A stretch of 64,000 nucleotides of DNA from UA16 sp905478895 (GTDB lineage: Bacteria; Bacteroidota; Bacteroidia; Flavobacteriales_D; Sanyastnellaceae). Each line of letters opens with the position of its first letter. The stretch's first letter is position 1. A program made the translations under genes and the position numbers. Below the pieces are notes generated by a model. That model worked only from the letters and a program-made list of their open reading frames with translations. It was not told where the DNA came from and did not search any database. Shown one piece after another: positions 33,960-41,936 of this stretch. The stretch covers positions 62,001-126,000 of the forward strand of contig CALSQO010000001.1 of NCBI GenBank assembly GCA_943788495.1, given 5' to 3'.

Positions 33960-34547
33960 ATGATTGCATTGGGAGATACGCTGATTTCGGAAGATGTGTT
34001 TGAGGCCATGTTTGCGTGCGACCTTTCCAAATGCAAGGGCGCATGCTGCGTTGAAGGAGAGAGCGGAGCGCCGCTAGAAGAGGATGAGTTGGAAAAAATT
34101 GAAGCGGTTTTCGATGTCATCAAACCGCATTTGCGTCCTGAGGCAATGAAAGTCATCGAACAAGTGGGGTTGTTCGAAGTGGACCAAGACGGCGATTATG
34201 TGACGCCGATCATCAATGGAAAAGAGTGTGTGTATGCAACGTTTGATGCAAATGGCACAGCCAAGTGTGCTTTTGAGCAGGCATGGAGGCGGGGAGAGAC
34301 CCAATGGCCCAAACCCATTTCGTGCCATCTATATCCCATTCGAATCAAGGAATTACAGGATTTTTCAGCCCTGAATGTCCACCAATGGCCCATTTGTGAT
34401 GCCGCCCGGTCTTGTGGTGCTGCTAATCAAATCAACGTGTTGGACTTTTGCAAAACAGCTTTGATTCGACGCTTTGGCGAGGATTGGTATGCTGCGGCAC
34501 AAGAGGTGTGCAATGCGTGGAAAAAGGAGCAATCAAAAGGGCAATGA
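33960..34547 (+). CDS. DUF3109 family cysteine-rich protein
   Basis: 195 residues. The N-terminal CDLSKCKGACCVEGESGAPL motif and later cysteines in PISCHLYPI, CDAARSC and DFCKTAL are the YkgJ-like metal or iron-sulfur binding pattern of DUF3109. The function is unknown. The start at 33960 matches the family beginning (MIALGDTLISEDV); an ATG at 33891 is also in frame but would overlap the radical SAM start codon on the other strand. Divergent from the radical SAM gene and overlapping the next gene by four bases. Confidence 0.82.
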   Translation: MIALGDTLISEDVFEAMFACDLSKCKGACCVEGESGAPLEEDELEKIEAVFDVIKPHLRPEAMKVIEQVGLFEVDQDGDYVTPIINGKECVYATFDANGTAKCAFEQAWRRGETQWPKPISCHLYPIRIKELQDFSALNVHQWPICDAARSCGAANQINVLDFCKTALIRRFGEDWYAAAQEVCNAWKKEQSKGQ

Positions 34548-36058
34548 ACCACGGCGAATACTCTATTGATCTCAACACTCGGAGCGGTTTTCAGGCCATC
34601 GCTTTGCTCTTGGTTTTCGGAGTTTCTGCGCTCAAGATTTCTGCTCAATTCGACGGATATACGCTGACTCCGATCGAAAACTTGAATACGACGGATGACG
34701 AAGTGCTCATCGGATGGGACGGTCAGACCATCTACTTCAGTCGCTCAGGCCGTTCGGATCACGAAAAAGGAAACCGGGGCTGGTTTCGGCAAGAAAAATC
34801 GGATTGGGAGTCGCAACGCACCCAGGGTTGGACCGATTTCGAATCGCCCCATTCCGTTGTGTTGCGGGCATTCTCAAGTGCCAATTGGCCGGGATTTGAG
34901 GCCGTCCAGCACGTCGCAATTGACGAAGCACGGGGCGTTTTGGTCATGAGCGCGGCGGAATCCGCGGGTGATTTCGATTTGTACATGGCCCAGGAGTCGG
35001 AGGGCGGGTGGAGTATCCCTAGACCGATGGCGCGTTTGAATACGGATGGCGACGAAGTGTTTCCAAATTTCCAATCGGGAACGCTGTTATTCGCTTCCAA
35101 TGGGAGGACGGATGGTCTGGGAGGTTTTGATGTGTTTCAATCGCTTCGTGCAGACAATTACGGCAGTGCTCAGCCGCTACCGGCTCCGTTGAATTCTCCC
35201 GGAGATGAATTGGCCGCGATTCCAGCGGGGGAAGGAAATGAAGCGGGATTCTATTTGGCTGCAGCGCGAATGGTCGGGAGTGGAATGGATTTGTGGTGGG
35301 CGGGGCCGCCATCACAGAAAGAAAGCGAGCGGGCTGAATTTGCCTTGGAATTTCGCTTTCAACGCGCTCCTATGAGTGGACTTCAGGTGAACATTCAGGA
35401 GCGAGGAGGGGCGCACGTGTTTTCCGGTCAATCCGATGGTGCAGGACGCGTGCGGGTGGGCAGCATCAAGTTAGACGCGGCCATGTCCGTTGAAGTCACA
35501 GCAGTAGACGGAAGAGAGAGCATTCCGGACGGAGCCGTTTGCCACGTGTTTGAGCGATGCGCAGGCGGATCCTGTGAAGCCGAATATTGGAAGGGATGGA
35601 GGCGTATTCGGAGTTACCGCATGGAAGGCGGCTCGGCTTTTGTTTTTGATTTGTTGCCATTGGACGCATTGGGCCGATGGCCGAGGCCAAATGGGGAGGA
35701 TTGGAGCCAATTGAATAAAGGAGCAGCGGTGTGGACCGGGCGATTTGAAAAGTCACGGTTTCAATTGGCGGAAAACGAGCGTGTGGAACTGCTCAAGTGG
35801 CTGAATCGGGCAAAGACTGGATTGGGAGAATGGCCCGATCAATGGAAGCTTGAAGTTGTGGGTTATGCCGATGCTAGTGGGTCGGCAGCACAAAACGAAG
35901 CGTTGTCAAAACTGCGCGCAGAGCATGCGAAAACAGTGGCACTTGCTACAGGAATGGATCCAAACCGAATCGTGTGTGAAGGAAAGGGTTCGCTCGGCTC
36001 CTTTGGGGCCTCAAAATTTGACCGCAGGGTGGAATTGCGCTGGGTTCCGCTCCAATAA
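34544..36058 (+). CDS. PD40-repeat protein with OmpA-like C-terminal domain
   Basis: 504 residues, starting with an ATG that overlaps the DUF3109 stop (ATGA). A signal sequence (hydrophobic run at about 22-35, ending near ISAQ) is followed by a beta-propeller-like region with PD40/TolB-type repeats (GWDGQTIYFSRSG, ARGVLVMSAAES, SGTLLFASNGR) at about 50-250, and a C-terminal OmpA-like domain at about 400-504 (VVGYADASGS, ALSKLRAEHA, GKGSLG). This matches Bacteroidota envelope proteins that bind peptidoglycan. The last domain lacks some usual OmpA residues (NGSTD-like). Confidence 0.85.
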   Translation: MNHGEYSIDLNTRSGFQAIALLLVFGVSALKISAQFDGYTLTPIENLNTTDDEVLIGWDGQTIYFSRSGRSDHEKGNRGWFRQEKSDWESQRTQGWTDFESPHSVVLRAFSSANWPGFEAVQHVAIDEARGVLVMSAAESAGDFDLYMAQESEGGWSIPRPMARLNTDGDEVFPNFQSGTLLFASNGRTDGLGGFDVFQSLRADNYGSAQPLPAPLNSPGDELAAIPAGEGNEAGFYLAAARMVGSGMDLWWAGPPSQKESERAEFALEFRFQRAPMSGLQVNIQERGGAHVFSGQSDGAGRVRVGSIKLDAAMSVEVTAVDGRESIPDGAVCHVFERCAGGSCEAEYWKGWRRIRSYRMEGGSAFVFDLLPLDALGRWPRPNGEDWSQLNKGAAVWTGRFEKSRFQLAENERVELLKWLNRAKTGLGEWPDQWKLEVVGYADASGSAAQNEALSKLRAEHAKTVALATGMDPNRIVCEGKGSLGSFGASKFDRRVELRWVPLQ

Positions 36059-36113
36059 GTTTTTCTGCACGGAAGAACCCGAGTTTCAATCACTGTGATG
36101 CAGGAGTGTTTCT

Positions 36114-36121
36114 TACTTTTG
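36114..36121 (+). promoter_or_regulatory. candidate -7 box of panD (TACTTTTG), leaderless spacing
   Basis: Perfect TAnnTTTG match ending 4 bases (CAGC) before the ATG at 36126; the same CAGC spacer occurs before tatC. Confidence 0.55.
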
Positions 36122-36125
36122 CAGC

Positions 36126-36479
36126 ATGTTGATCACCATGCTTCGCGCAAAGCTCCACCGCTTGACCGTAACACAAGCGGACTTGAATTACATCGGTTCC
36201 ATCACCCTCGATCCAGATTTGCTGGATGCAGCGGGATTGTACGAAGGTGAAAAGGTTCAGATTGTCAACATCAATAACGGCGAACGTTTTGAGACATACA
36301 CGATTTTGGGAGAGCGAGGAAGCGGTCAAGTAGGACTCAATGGGCCTGCGGCGCGACGGGTACAGGTGGGAGATGTCATTATCATCATAGCATATGGTCA
36401 CATGACCCCAGAAGAAGCGGAAACGCATGTTCCAAAGCTTGTTTTCCCAGACACGGCTACCAATAAGTTGACCGCATGA
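36126..36479 (+). CDS. panD: aspartate 1-decarboxylase
   Basis: Makes beta-alanine for pantothenate and CoA. The 117 residues contain the self-cleavage site Gly24-Ser25 in YIGSITLD, from which the pyruvoyl group forms, at the same residue numbers as in E. coli PanD, which supports the chosen start. Lys9 (AKLH), needed in catalysis, and the LNGPAARRVQVGD segment are also present. The next gene overlaps by four bases (ATGA). Confidence 0.96.
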   Translation: MLITMLRAKLHRLTVTQADLNYIGSITLDPDLLDAAGLYEGEKVQIVNINNGERFETYTILGERGSGQVGLNGPAARRVQVGDVIIIIAYGHMTPEEAETHVPKLVFPDTATNKLTA

Positions 36480-37468
36480 ATATTCGAAAAGCTTTGATTT
36501 ACCTGGCATTTTTGGGCATAGGAGTTCTTCTTTTTTATATGGCTTTTTCGATGATAGACGATCGTGAAGCGCTGTGGAATGACATGCGTTCTGCCTCTTG
36601 GGGAGGGCTGATTGTGTCCTTTCTCATGGGCTATTTGGCCATTGTGAGCCGTGGCTTGCGTTGGGTGATAATGCTCGACCCTCTGGGCCATAAGCCCTCA
36701 CCTCTGCGCACGGTGCATGCGGTGACTTTCGCCTACTTCGCCAATACGTTTATTCCACGCAGCGGTGAGCTTGCTCGGTGCGCTGCTCTGAATCAAACCG
36801 ATGATATTCCGGTGGATCAATTGTTTGGCACGGTGATCAGTGAACGCGTGGTGGACTTTGTCATCCTCATCGCGTTGACGACCATTGCCATCATTGCCAA
36901 TATACCGGCCTTCTTTCAATTGTTGGAAGGAGCTGAAATGCCTGATGCAACCAATGCGATTGCAGGTGCGGGTGGAATGTTGTTGGTGCTCGGCCTGCTC
37001 TGGTTGAAACGAAAATCCCTCTTGGAATTGCCCTTCGCACGGAAGGTAGCATCGTTTCTTAAGGGCATTTGGGAAGGGCTAAATAGCATTCGGCAAATGA
37101 GGCGGAAAGGAATGTTCTTGTTCCACACCTTTTTCATTTGGAGCATGTACTTCTTAATGGCTTGGGTGATTTTTAAATCCATCGCTTCGGTTGCATCCAT
37201 TTCGATTACGGAGGCCCTGTTTATCATGGTCGCTGGCGGTTTTGGAATGGTCATGCCCGCGCCGGGTGGGGTCGGAGCCTATCACTGGGCGGTGATGCTT
37301 GGTTTCTCAGCTTTGGGGTATGCTCAAGAATTGGGATTCGCGGTTGCCAACGTGATTTGGATGACACAAACAGCGATGATTGTTGTCACAGGTGGCATTG
37401 CTTACCTCGCTTTGATGTGGTTTCGGATTCGTAAAGACCGCGAGCTCCCTTTAACCCCCCCCCGTTGA
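36476..37468 (+). CDS. UPF0104 / lysylphosphatidylglycerol synthase transmembrane-like protein
   Basis: 330 residues with about eight hydrophobic segments. The motifs RGLRWVIMLDPLG, FANTFIPRSGELAR and MPAPGGVGAYHW are typical of the UPF0104 membrane domain found in possible lipid or glycolipid flippases. It sits between panD (4-base overlap) and rfaE2, whose start codon follows its stop directly. A run of nine C lies in the last codons (37455-37463). Substrate unknown. Confidence 0.86.
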   Translation: MNIRKALIYLAFLGIGVLLFYMAFSMIDDREALWNDMRSASWGGLIVSFLMGYLAIVSRGLRWVIMLDPLGHKPSPLRTVHAVTFAYFANTFIPRSGELARCAALNQTDDIPVDQLFGTVISERVVDFVILIALTTIAIIANIPAFFQLLEGAEMPDATNAIAGAGGMLLVLGLLWLKRKSLLELPFARKVASFLKGIWEGLNSIRQMRRKGMFLFHTFFIWSMYFLMAWVIFKSIASVASISITEALFIMVAGGFGMVMPAPGGVGAYHWAVMLGFSALGYAQELGFAVANVIWMTQTAMIVVTGGIAYLALMWFRIRKDRELPLTPPR

Positions 37469-37963
37469 ATGCCTGCGATGAATCCGGAATTGACAGCCAG
37501 CTTGAACCATTGGAAATCGAAGGGCGATACCATCGTCTTTACCAATGGTGTTTTTGATTTGCTGCACGCAGGCCATGTCACGTATTTGCGCGGCGCACGT
37601 GAATTGGGCGATCGCTTGGTGGTCGCGGTCAATTCCGATGCCAGTGTTCGCACGCTCGGCAAAGGCCCAGAGCGGCCTATCAATGACGAAGCATCCCGAA
37701 AATTGGTGCTGGAAGCGCTGCGTTCTGTGGACGTAGCGGTGATTTTCTCCTCAGAGACACCGCTTGAGTTGATCATGCAGATTCGGCCGGATGTGTTGGT
37801 CAAGGGCGGAGACTACGACCCGAAGGTTCAGGATCGCGAAGCAAAAAATTACATCGTTGGGTCCAGCGAAGTGGCTGGTTATGGAGGGAAAGTCGCGGTA
37901 ATTCCTTTTGTGAAAGGCCACTCCACAACGCTGATGTTGCAAAAAAGCCGTTCCAAGGTCTGA
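37469..37963 (+). CDS. rfaE2: D-glycero-beta-D-manno-heptose 1-phosphate adenylyltransferase
   Basis: Makes ADP-heptose precursor for the LPS core. The 164 residues are one nucleotidyltransferase domain with FTNGVFDLLHAGHV (the HxGH motif), followed by GDRLVVAVNSDASVR and GSSEVAGYGGKV. This is the stand-alone adenylyltransferase half; the kinase half (RfaE1) is not in the window. The ATG follows the UPF0104 stop with no gap. Confidence 0.92.
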   Translation: MPAMNPELTASLNHWKSKGDTIVFTNGVFDLLHAGHVTYLRGARELGDRLVVAVNSDASVRTLGKGPERPINDEASRKLVLEALRSVDVAVIFSSETPLELIMQIRPDVLVKGGDYDPKVQDREAKNYIVGSSEVAGYGGKVAVIPFVKGHSTTLMLQKSRSKV

Positions 37964-37973
37964 AACGGCTTTT
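37943..37973. terminator. bidirectional intrinsic terminator between rfaE2 and accC
   Basis: AAAAGCCGTT at 37943-37952 pairs with AACGGCTTTT at 37964-37973 around an 11-base loop that contains the rfaE2 stop codon. A and T runs flank both sides, so it can end transcripts in either direction. Confidence 0.75.
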
Positions 37974-38009
37974 GCATAGGCTTCGATGAAGCGTTGAAAT
38001 TAGAACGGA

Positions 38010-39344
38010 TTATACCGTTTCCTCTTCCATGAATTTGGTCGTGAAATCACCGCTCTTGAAGCGCTCGTGGCGCATCAATCGTTGGTGAAATGGAATGGTG
38101 GTCTTCACCCCTTCAATGACATATTCATCCAAGGCGCGTTGCATCTTCAAAATGGCTTCGTCGCGCGTTTGCGCGACAACGATGAGTTTCGAAATCATCG
38201 AGTCATAATAAGGAGGGATGCTATATCCTGAGTAAACATGCGTGTCTAGGCGAACGCCATGCCCGCCGGGCGCATGGTAATCTGTGATCAATCCGGGACA
38301 AGGCGCAAAATTCCGATCGGGATCTTCTGCATTGATCCTGCACTGAATCGCATGCATCTGGGGGTAATAATTTTTGCCGCTGATGTTCTCGCCCGCAGCC
38401 AATTTGATTTGCTCTTTGATCAAATCGTAATTGACAACTTCCTCGGTGATGGTATGCTCGACCTGGATTCGGGTGTTCATTTCCATGAAATAGAAATCCC
38501 GGTGTGCATCCACGAGGAACTCCACGGTTCCAACACCTTCATACTTTACTGCTTCTGCCGCTTTGATGGCAGCCTTGCCCATCTTTTCGCGCAGTTTGTC
38601 CGTCATGTATGGCGAAGGGGTTTCCTCCACCAGTTTCTGATGGCGGCGTTGGATCGAGCAGTCGCGCTCGGACAAGTGACACGCTTTTCCTCGTTGATCG
38701 GCAGCGATTTGAATTTCAATGTGCCGTGGTTCAACCACGAACTTCTCCATGTACATGTCGTCATTGCCAAACGCCGCACCGGCCTCTCGGCGTGTCGATT
38801 CCCACCCTTCAGCGAGACCTTCTTCGTCGTGACAGACTTGCATGCCTTTTCCACCGCCTCCTGCAGTTGCTTTCAGCATTACGGGATAGCCGATTTTCTT
38901 TGCAATTTTAGTTGCCTCTTTCAAGCTTTCCAAGATGCCTTCATTCCCGGGAATGGTTGGAACTCCCGCTTTTTTCATGGTCGCCTTGGCAGATGCCTTG
39001 TCTCCCATGGCCTCGATCATTTCCGGGCTTGCTCCGATGAATTTGATGTGGTTTTCAGCGCAAATGCGCGAAAAGTCGGCATTCTCCGAGAGGAAGCCAT
39101 AGCCGGGGTGTATCGCATCTGCGTTGGTGATCTCTGCCGCAGCAATGATCTTTGGAATATCCAAATAGGATTCAGCGCTTTTGGGGGGACCGATGCAGAC
39201 GGCCTCGTCAGCAAAACGCACGTGAAGGCTGTCGGCATCAGCTGTGGAATACACGGCCACTGTTTTGATGCCCATCTCCTTGCATGTGCGGATGACTCGC
39301 AGGGCAATCTCCCCGCGGTTCGCAATCAAAATTTTCTTGAACAT
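38010..39344 (-). CDS. accC: acetyl-CoA carboxylase biotin carboxylase subunit
   Basis: ATP-dependent carboxylation of biotin on AccB, first step of fatty-acid synthesis. The 444 residues have the N-terminal KILIANRGEIALRV, the ATP-grasp glycine loop GGGGKGM, EMNTRIQVEHTITEE with catalytic residues, and the C-terminal DSMISKLIV. Length is normal. accB lies 11 bases upstream in the same operon. Confidence 0.96.
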   Translation of the reverse strand: MFKKILIANRGEIALRVIRTCKEMGIKTVAVYSTADADSLHVRFADEAVCIGPPKSAESYLDIPKIIAAAEITNADAIHPGYGFLSENADFSRICAENHIKFIGASPEMIEAMGDKASAKATMKKAGVPTIPGNEGILESLKEATKIAKKIGYPVMLKATAGGGGKGMQVCHDEEGLAEGWESTRREAGAAFGNDDMYMEKFVVEPRHIEIQIAADQRGKACHLSERDCSIQRRHQKLVEETPSPYMTDKLREKMGKAAIKAAEAVKYEGVGTVEFLVDAHRDFYFMEMNTRIQVEHTITEEVVNYDLIKEQIKLAAGENISGKNYYPQMHAIQCRINAEDPDRNFAPCPGLITDYHAPGGHGVRLDTHVYSGYSIPPYYDSMISKLIVVAQTRDEAILKMQRALDEYVIEGVKTTIPFHQRLMRHERFKSGDFTTKFMEEETV

Positions 39345-39355
39345 GGCAATTGGAT

Positions 39356-39865
39356 TCAGGCGGGATCCACCAAGAAAAGAGGCTGATCGTATTCAACGGG
39401 AGAATTGTCATCGACAAGGATTTTGACAATTTTTCCAGTCACTTCGGATTCGATTTCATTGAACAACTTCATCGCTTCGATGACGCAGATGGTATCGCCC
39501 ACTTTCGTGGTATCACCGACATCGACAAAGGACTCCTTGTCTGGGGCTGGTCTTCGATAGAAGGTCCCGATCATTGGAGATTTCACAGTGATGTAGTTGT
39601 TTTCTTCGCCGTCGTCGGCACTTGGCGCTGGGGGCTCAGCTGCAGGGGCTGCAGCCACGGTGACGGGAGCAGGAGCAACTGGAGCCATGCCAGCGGCCAT
39701 TGCCACGGGCACTTGAATGGTGGCTTCAGCTTCGCCAAAGCCCTTCTTCTTTTTAGGCATTTCAGATTTAATGGTAATCTTGAAATCCTTTTTTTCGATT
39801 TCGACCTCTGTGACTCCCGCCTTGGCGATGAATTTGATGAGGTCTTGAATTTCGTTAATGGTCAT
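39356..39865 (-). CDS. accB: biotin carboxyl carrier protein of acetyl-CoA carboxylase
   Basis: 169 residues: an N-terminal interaction region, an Ala/Pro/Val-rich linker at about 48-85, and a C-terminal biotinyl domain with the biotin-accepting K133 in CVIEAMKLFNEI. The linker has clear proline-alanine repeats. It stands between fabH (65 bases upstream) and accC. A near-consensus box TAAATTCG at 39885-39892 lies 19 bases before the start. Confidence 0.95.
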   Translation of the reverse strand: MTINEIQDLIKFIAKAGVTEVEIEKKDFKITIKSEMPKKKKGFGEAEATIQVPVAMAAGMAPVAPAPVTVAAAPAAEPPAPSADDGEENNYITVKSPMIGTFYRRPAPDKESFVDVGDTTKVGDTICVIEAMKLFNEIESEVTGKIVKILVDDNSPVEYDQPLFLVDPA

Positions 39866-39930
39866 AATCTGACAATTTAAGGAGCGAATTTAGGTTGGAT
39901 TTTTTTGAACCACGTACCAATGGGTTCAGA

Positions 39931-40917
39931 TTAATGGGTATCGTATGCCCATTGCAGGTATACCGCACCCCATGTGAAGCCTCCACCAAAAGCGGCCAGG
40001 ATAATATTATCCCCCTTCTTCAGCTTGGTTTCCCAGTCCATTAGGCACAATGGAATCGTAGCGGCAGTGGTGTTGCCGTATTTCTGGATGTTGATCATGA
40101 CCTTCTCTTTAGGTAGTCCCATGCGACGCTGTGTGGCGTCAATGATACGCAAATTGGCTTGGTGGGGAACCAACCAGGCCACATCATCCGGTTTCAAATT
40201 GTTTTTCTGCATGATGTCATAACTGACGTCCGCCATTCCTTTGACGGCTGCTTTGAATACCGGCTTACCATCTTGCCAGATGACATGTTCTTTGTTCTCA
40301 ACGGTCTCGTGTGTGGGCGGGAACAAGGATCCGCCTGCTTTTTGGCGTAGAAAATTGGCGCCGTTTCCGTCGACGTGAAGCTTATGGTCAATAATTCCGT
40401 GCTCTTCCGAGGGTTCCAGCAATACCGCCGCAGCCCCATCGCCGAAAAGAATGCACGTTGTACGATCCGTATAATCGATGATGGAACTCATCTTGTCGGC
40501 ACCGACGATGACGACCTTCTTGTACTGCCCGCTTTCAACGAATTTGGCCCCAGTGGTAAGAGCAAAAATGAACCCAGAACAGGCTGCACTCAGGTCATAT
40601 CCCCACGAATTCACTGCACCAACTTTGTGGGCAATGAGGTTGGCTGTGGAGGGGAAGTGCATGTCAGCCGTCACGGTTGCGACAATAATGAGGTCAATTT
40701 CGGCGGCATCCATCCCGCGCTTCTCGCAAAGTGTCTTGACCGCTTCGGCGCCCATATCCGATGTTGCTTTGGTCGGATCCTTTAGGATTCGACGCTCTTC
40801 AATTCCGGTTCGGGTGCGGATCCATTCATCATTGGTGTCCACCATCTTTTCCAAGTCGGCATTGGAAAGGACATCATCGGGCAAATAACCCGCAACAGCA
40901 GTTATAGCAGCGCGCAT
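39931..40917 (-). CDS. fabH: 3-oxoacyl-ACP synthase III
   Basis: Condenses acetyl-CoA with malonyl-ACP to start fatty-acid elongation. The 328 residues carry the catalytic triad Cys (DLSAACSGF), His (VPHQANLRI) and Asn (YGNTTAATI). It heads the accB-accC unit, so the first steps of fatty-acid synthesis are grouped. A near-consensus box TATCTTTA at 40952-40959 lies 34 bases before its start. Confidence 0.96.
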   Translation of the reverse strand: MRAAITAVAGYLPDDVLSNADLEKMVDTNDEWIRTRTGIEERRILKDPTKATSDMGAEAVKTLCEKRGMDAAEIDLIIVATVTADMHFPSTANLIAHKVGAVNSWGYDLSAACSGFIFALTTGAKFVESGQYKKVVIVGADKMSSIIDYTDRTTCILFGDGAAAVLLEPSEEHGIIDHKLHVDGNGANFLRQKAGGSLFPPTHETVENKEHVIWQDGKPVFKAAVKGMADVSYDIMQKNNLKPDDVAWLVPHQANLRIIDATQRRMGLPKEKVMINIQKYGNTTAATIPLCLMDWETKLKKGDNIILAAFGGGFTWGAVYLQWAYDTH

Positions 40918-41041
40918 GGTCTAATCAGGCGTTGGTGAGTAAAATAGCGGATAAAGATAGCGGGTGCATCCATGCGCGACACAGGAAGTTATACCCTTTT
41001 GAAGAGGCCTTTGTGGATGAACTGCGGCAATTTAAAGTTTT

Positions 41042-41074
41042 GAAAAAAAAAATGAGAACCCAGGGGCTCTCATT
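41042..41074 (-). terminator. intrinsic terminator after rpmF
   Basis: On the minus strand a stem formed by 41065-41074 (GGCTCTCATT) and 41051-41060 (AATGAGAACC), with one mismatch, is followed by about ten T. It would end the pdxA-DUF177-rpmF transcript and separate it from fabH. The remainder of the 210-base gap holds only the fabH upstream region. Confidence 0.8.
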
Positions 41075-41127
41075 CTTTTGAATCACCGCTCCGGAAGAGG
41101 GGATTCAGACATCATTTTTTTCGGAAA

Positions 41128-41316
41128 TCAGGCCTCGGCCTTTTCCATCACCACTTTTCCTTTGTAATAAAGCTTTCCTTCGTGCCAATGAGCGCGGTGG
41201 AAGAGGTGAGGCTGTCCAGTTGTTGGGCATGCTGCAACTTGCGGAGCAGTCAATGCATCGTGTGTTCTACGCTTTCGCGTTCTTGCCTTACTTTGGCGTC
41301 TTTTGGGATGTGCCAT
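41128..41316 (-). CDS. rpmF: 50S ribosomal protein L32
   Basis: 62 residues, basic N-terminus MAHPKRRQSKARTRKRRTH typical of L32. The zinc-ribbon cysteines of many L32 proteins are mostly missing: only one Cys remains in the ACPTTGQPHLFHRAH region, so it is a cysteine-poor, zinc-independent form as in Flavobacteriia. It follows DUF177 by six bases. Confidence 0.95.
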   Translation of the reverse strand: MAHPKRRQSKARTRKRRTHDALTAPQVAACPTTGQPHLFHRAHWHEGKLYYKGKVVMEKAEA

Positions 41317-41322
41317 GACGGT

Positions 41323-41871
41323 TTATTTCAAATCTTTCAATGCGTTCCAACGGGGGTCTATATCCTTGTCCTCATCTTTTCCATCATCCGCTGACGACCC
41401 GTGAGGATCAGTAGATTTTGTATTTGATCCACTCACCAGAAACTCCATAATTTCAGGATCGCATTCGTCCTGGGTCTCATGAAGCCGCCTGCTGGGCAAG
41501 TTCAAATGCAGCCATTCAAATACCGGTTGGCTGAGATTCAATTCGTGACACTCAGGGCCTAACGTCCAAATTTCTTCGTCCGTATCCGTGAGCTCACCCA
41601 ATTGAACAATCAGTCGTTCCGAAAATGTCAATGTCAACTCAACCGGTTCTAAGCACCGATCACAGGGGAGTTTCGCAACGCCCTTGAATTCGGCTTCGCA
41701 GTGCATGCGAGAGCCTAGTTTGTCAAGTGTGACAGACAGATCTCCGACGATTTCGTCGGTTTCTGAATGGGGAAAAGATTCAAAGAACGGCGGATCCACC
41801 TTCATTTGAAAGTCGTGTTTCCCGGGCTTTAGTCCCACGAACGCAATTCGATAGGGTGCCAGATGATCCAT
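41323..41871 (-). CDS. DUF177 (YceD) family protein
   Basis: 182 residues, acidic, with the DUF177 signature LPCDRCLEPVELTL and a C-terminal LNLPSRRLHE segment. DUF177 proteins sit next to rpmF in most bacteria and are linked to 23S rRNA or ribosome assembly. The ATG at 41871 is preceded by GAGGAGG, one of the few Shine-Dalgarno-like sequences in the window, though it is only two to three bases away. Confidence 0.88.
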   Translation of the reverse strand: MDHLAPYRIAFVGLKPGKHDFQMKVDPPFFESFPHSETDEIVGDLSVTLDKLGSRMHCEAEFKGVAKLPCDRCLEPVELTLTFSERLIVQLGELTDTDEEIWTLGPECHELNLSQPVFEWLHLNLPSRRLHETQDECDPEIMEFLVSGSNTKSTDPHGSSADDGKDEDKDIDPRWNALKDLK

Positions 41872-41893
41872 AACCTCCTCATTTTGGGGAGTG

Positions 41894-41901
41894 CAAAGGT
41901 A
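41894..41901 (-). promoter_or_regulatory. candidate -7 box of the DUF177 gene (TACCTTTG)
   Basis: Perfect TAnnTTTG match 22 bases before the ATG at 41871. It lies downstream of the pdxA stop region and could give DUF177-rpmF their own transcript. Confidence 0.5.
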
Positions 41902-41936
41902 GTGAGAAGAATCCGGTTCGGCAAATGCACGACCCA

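Noticed and set aside
32849..34547. Possible RiPP gene cluster around the radical SAM gene
   Set aside because: No short precursor peptide, leader-binding domain or dedicated exporter could be found in the neighbouring gaps, so this is only kept as an open question about function.
38259..39386. 375-codon plus-strand ORF antisense to accC
   Set aside because: It covers the accC gene in the opposite direction, has no recognisable motif and no promoter or plausible start context; accC is unmistakable.
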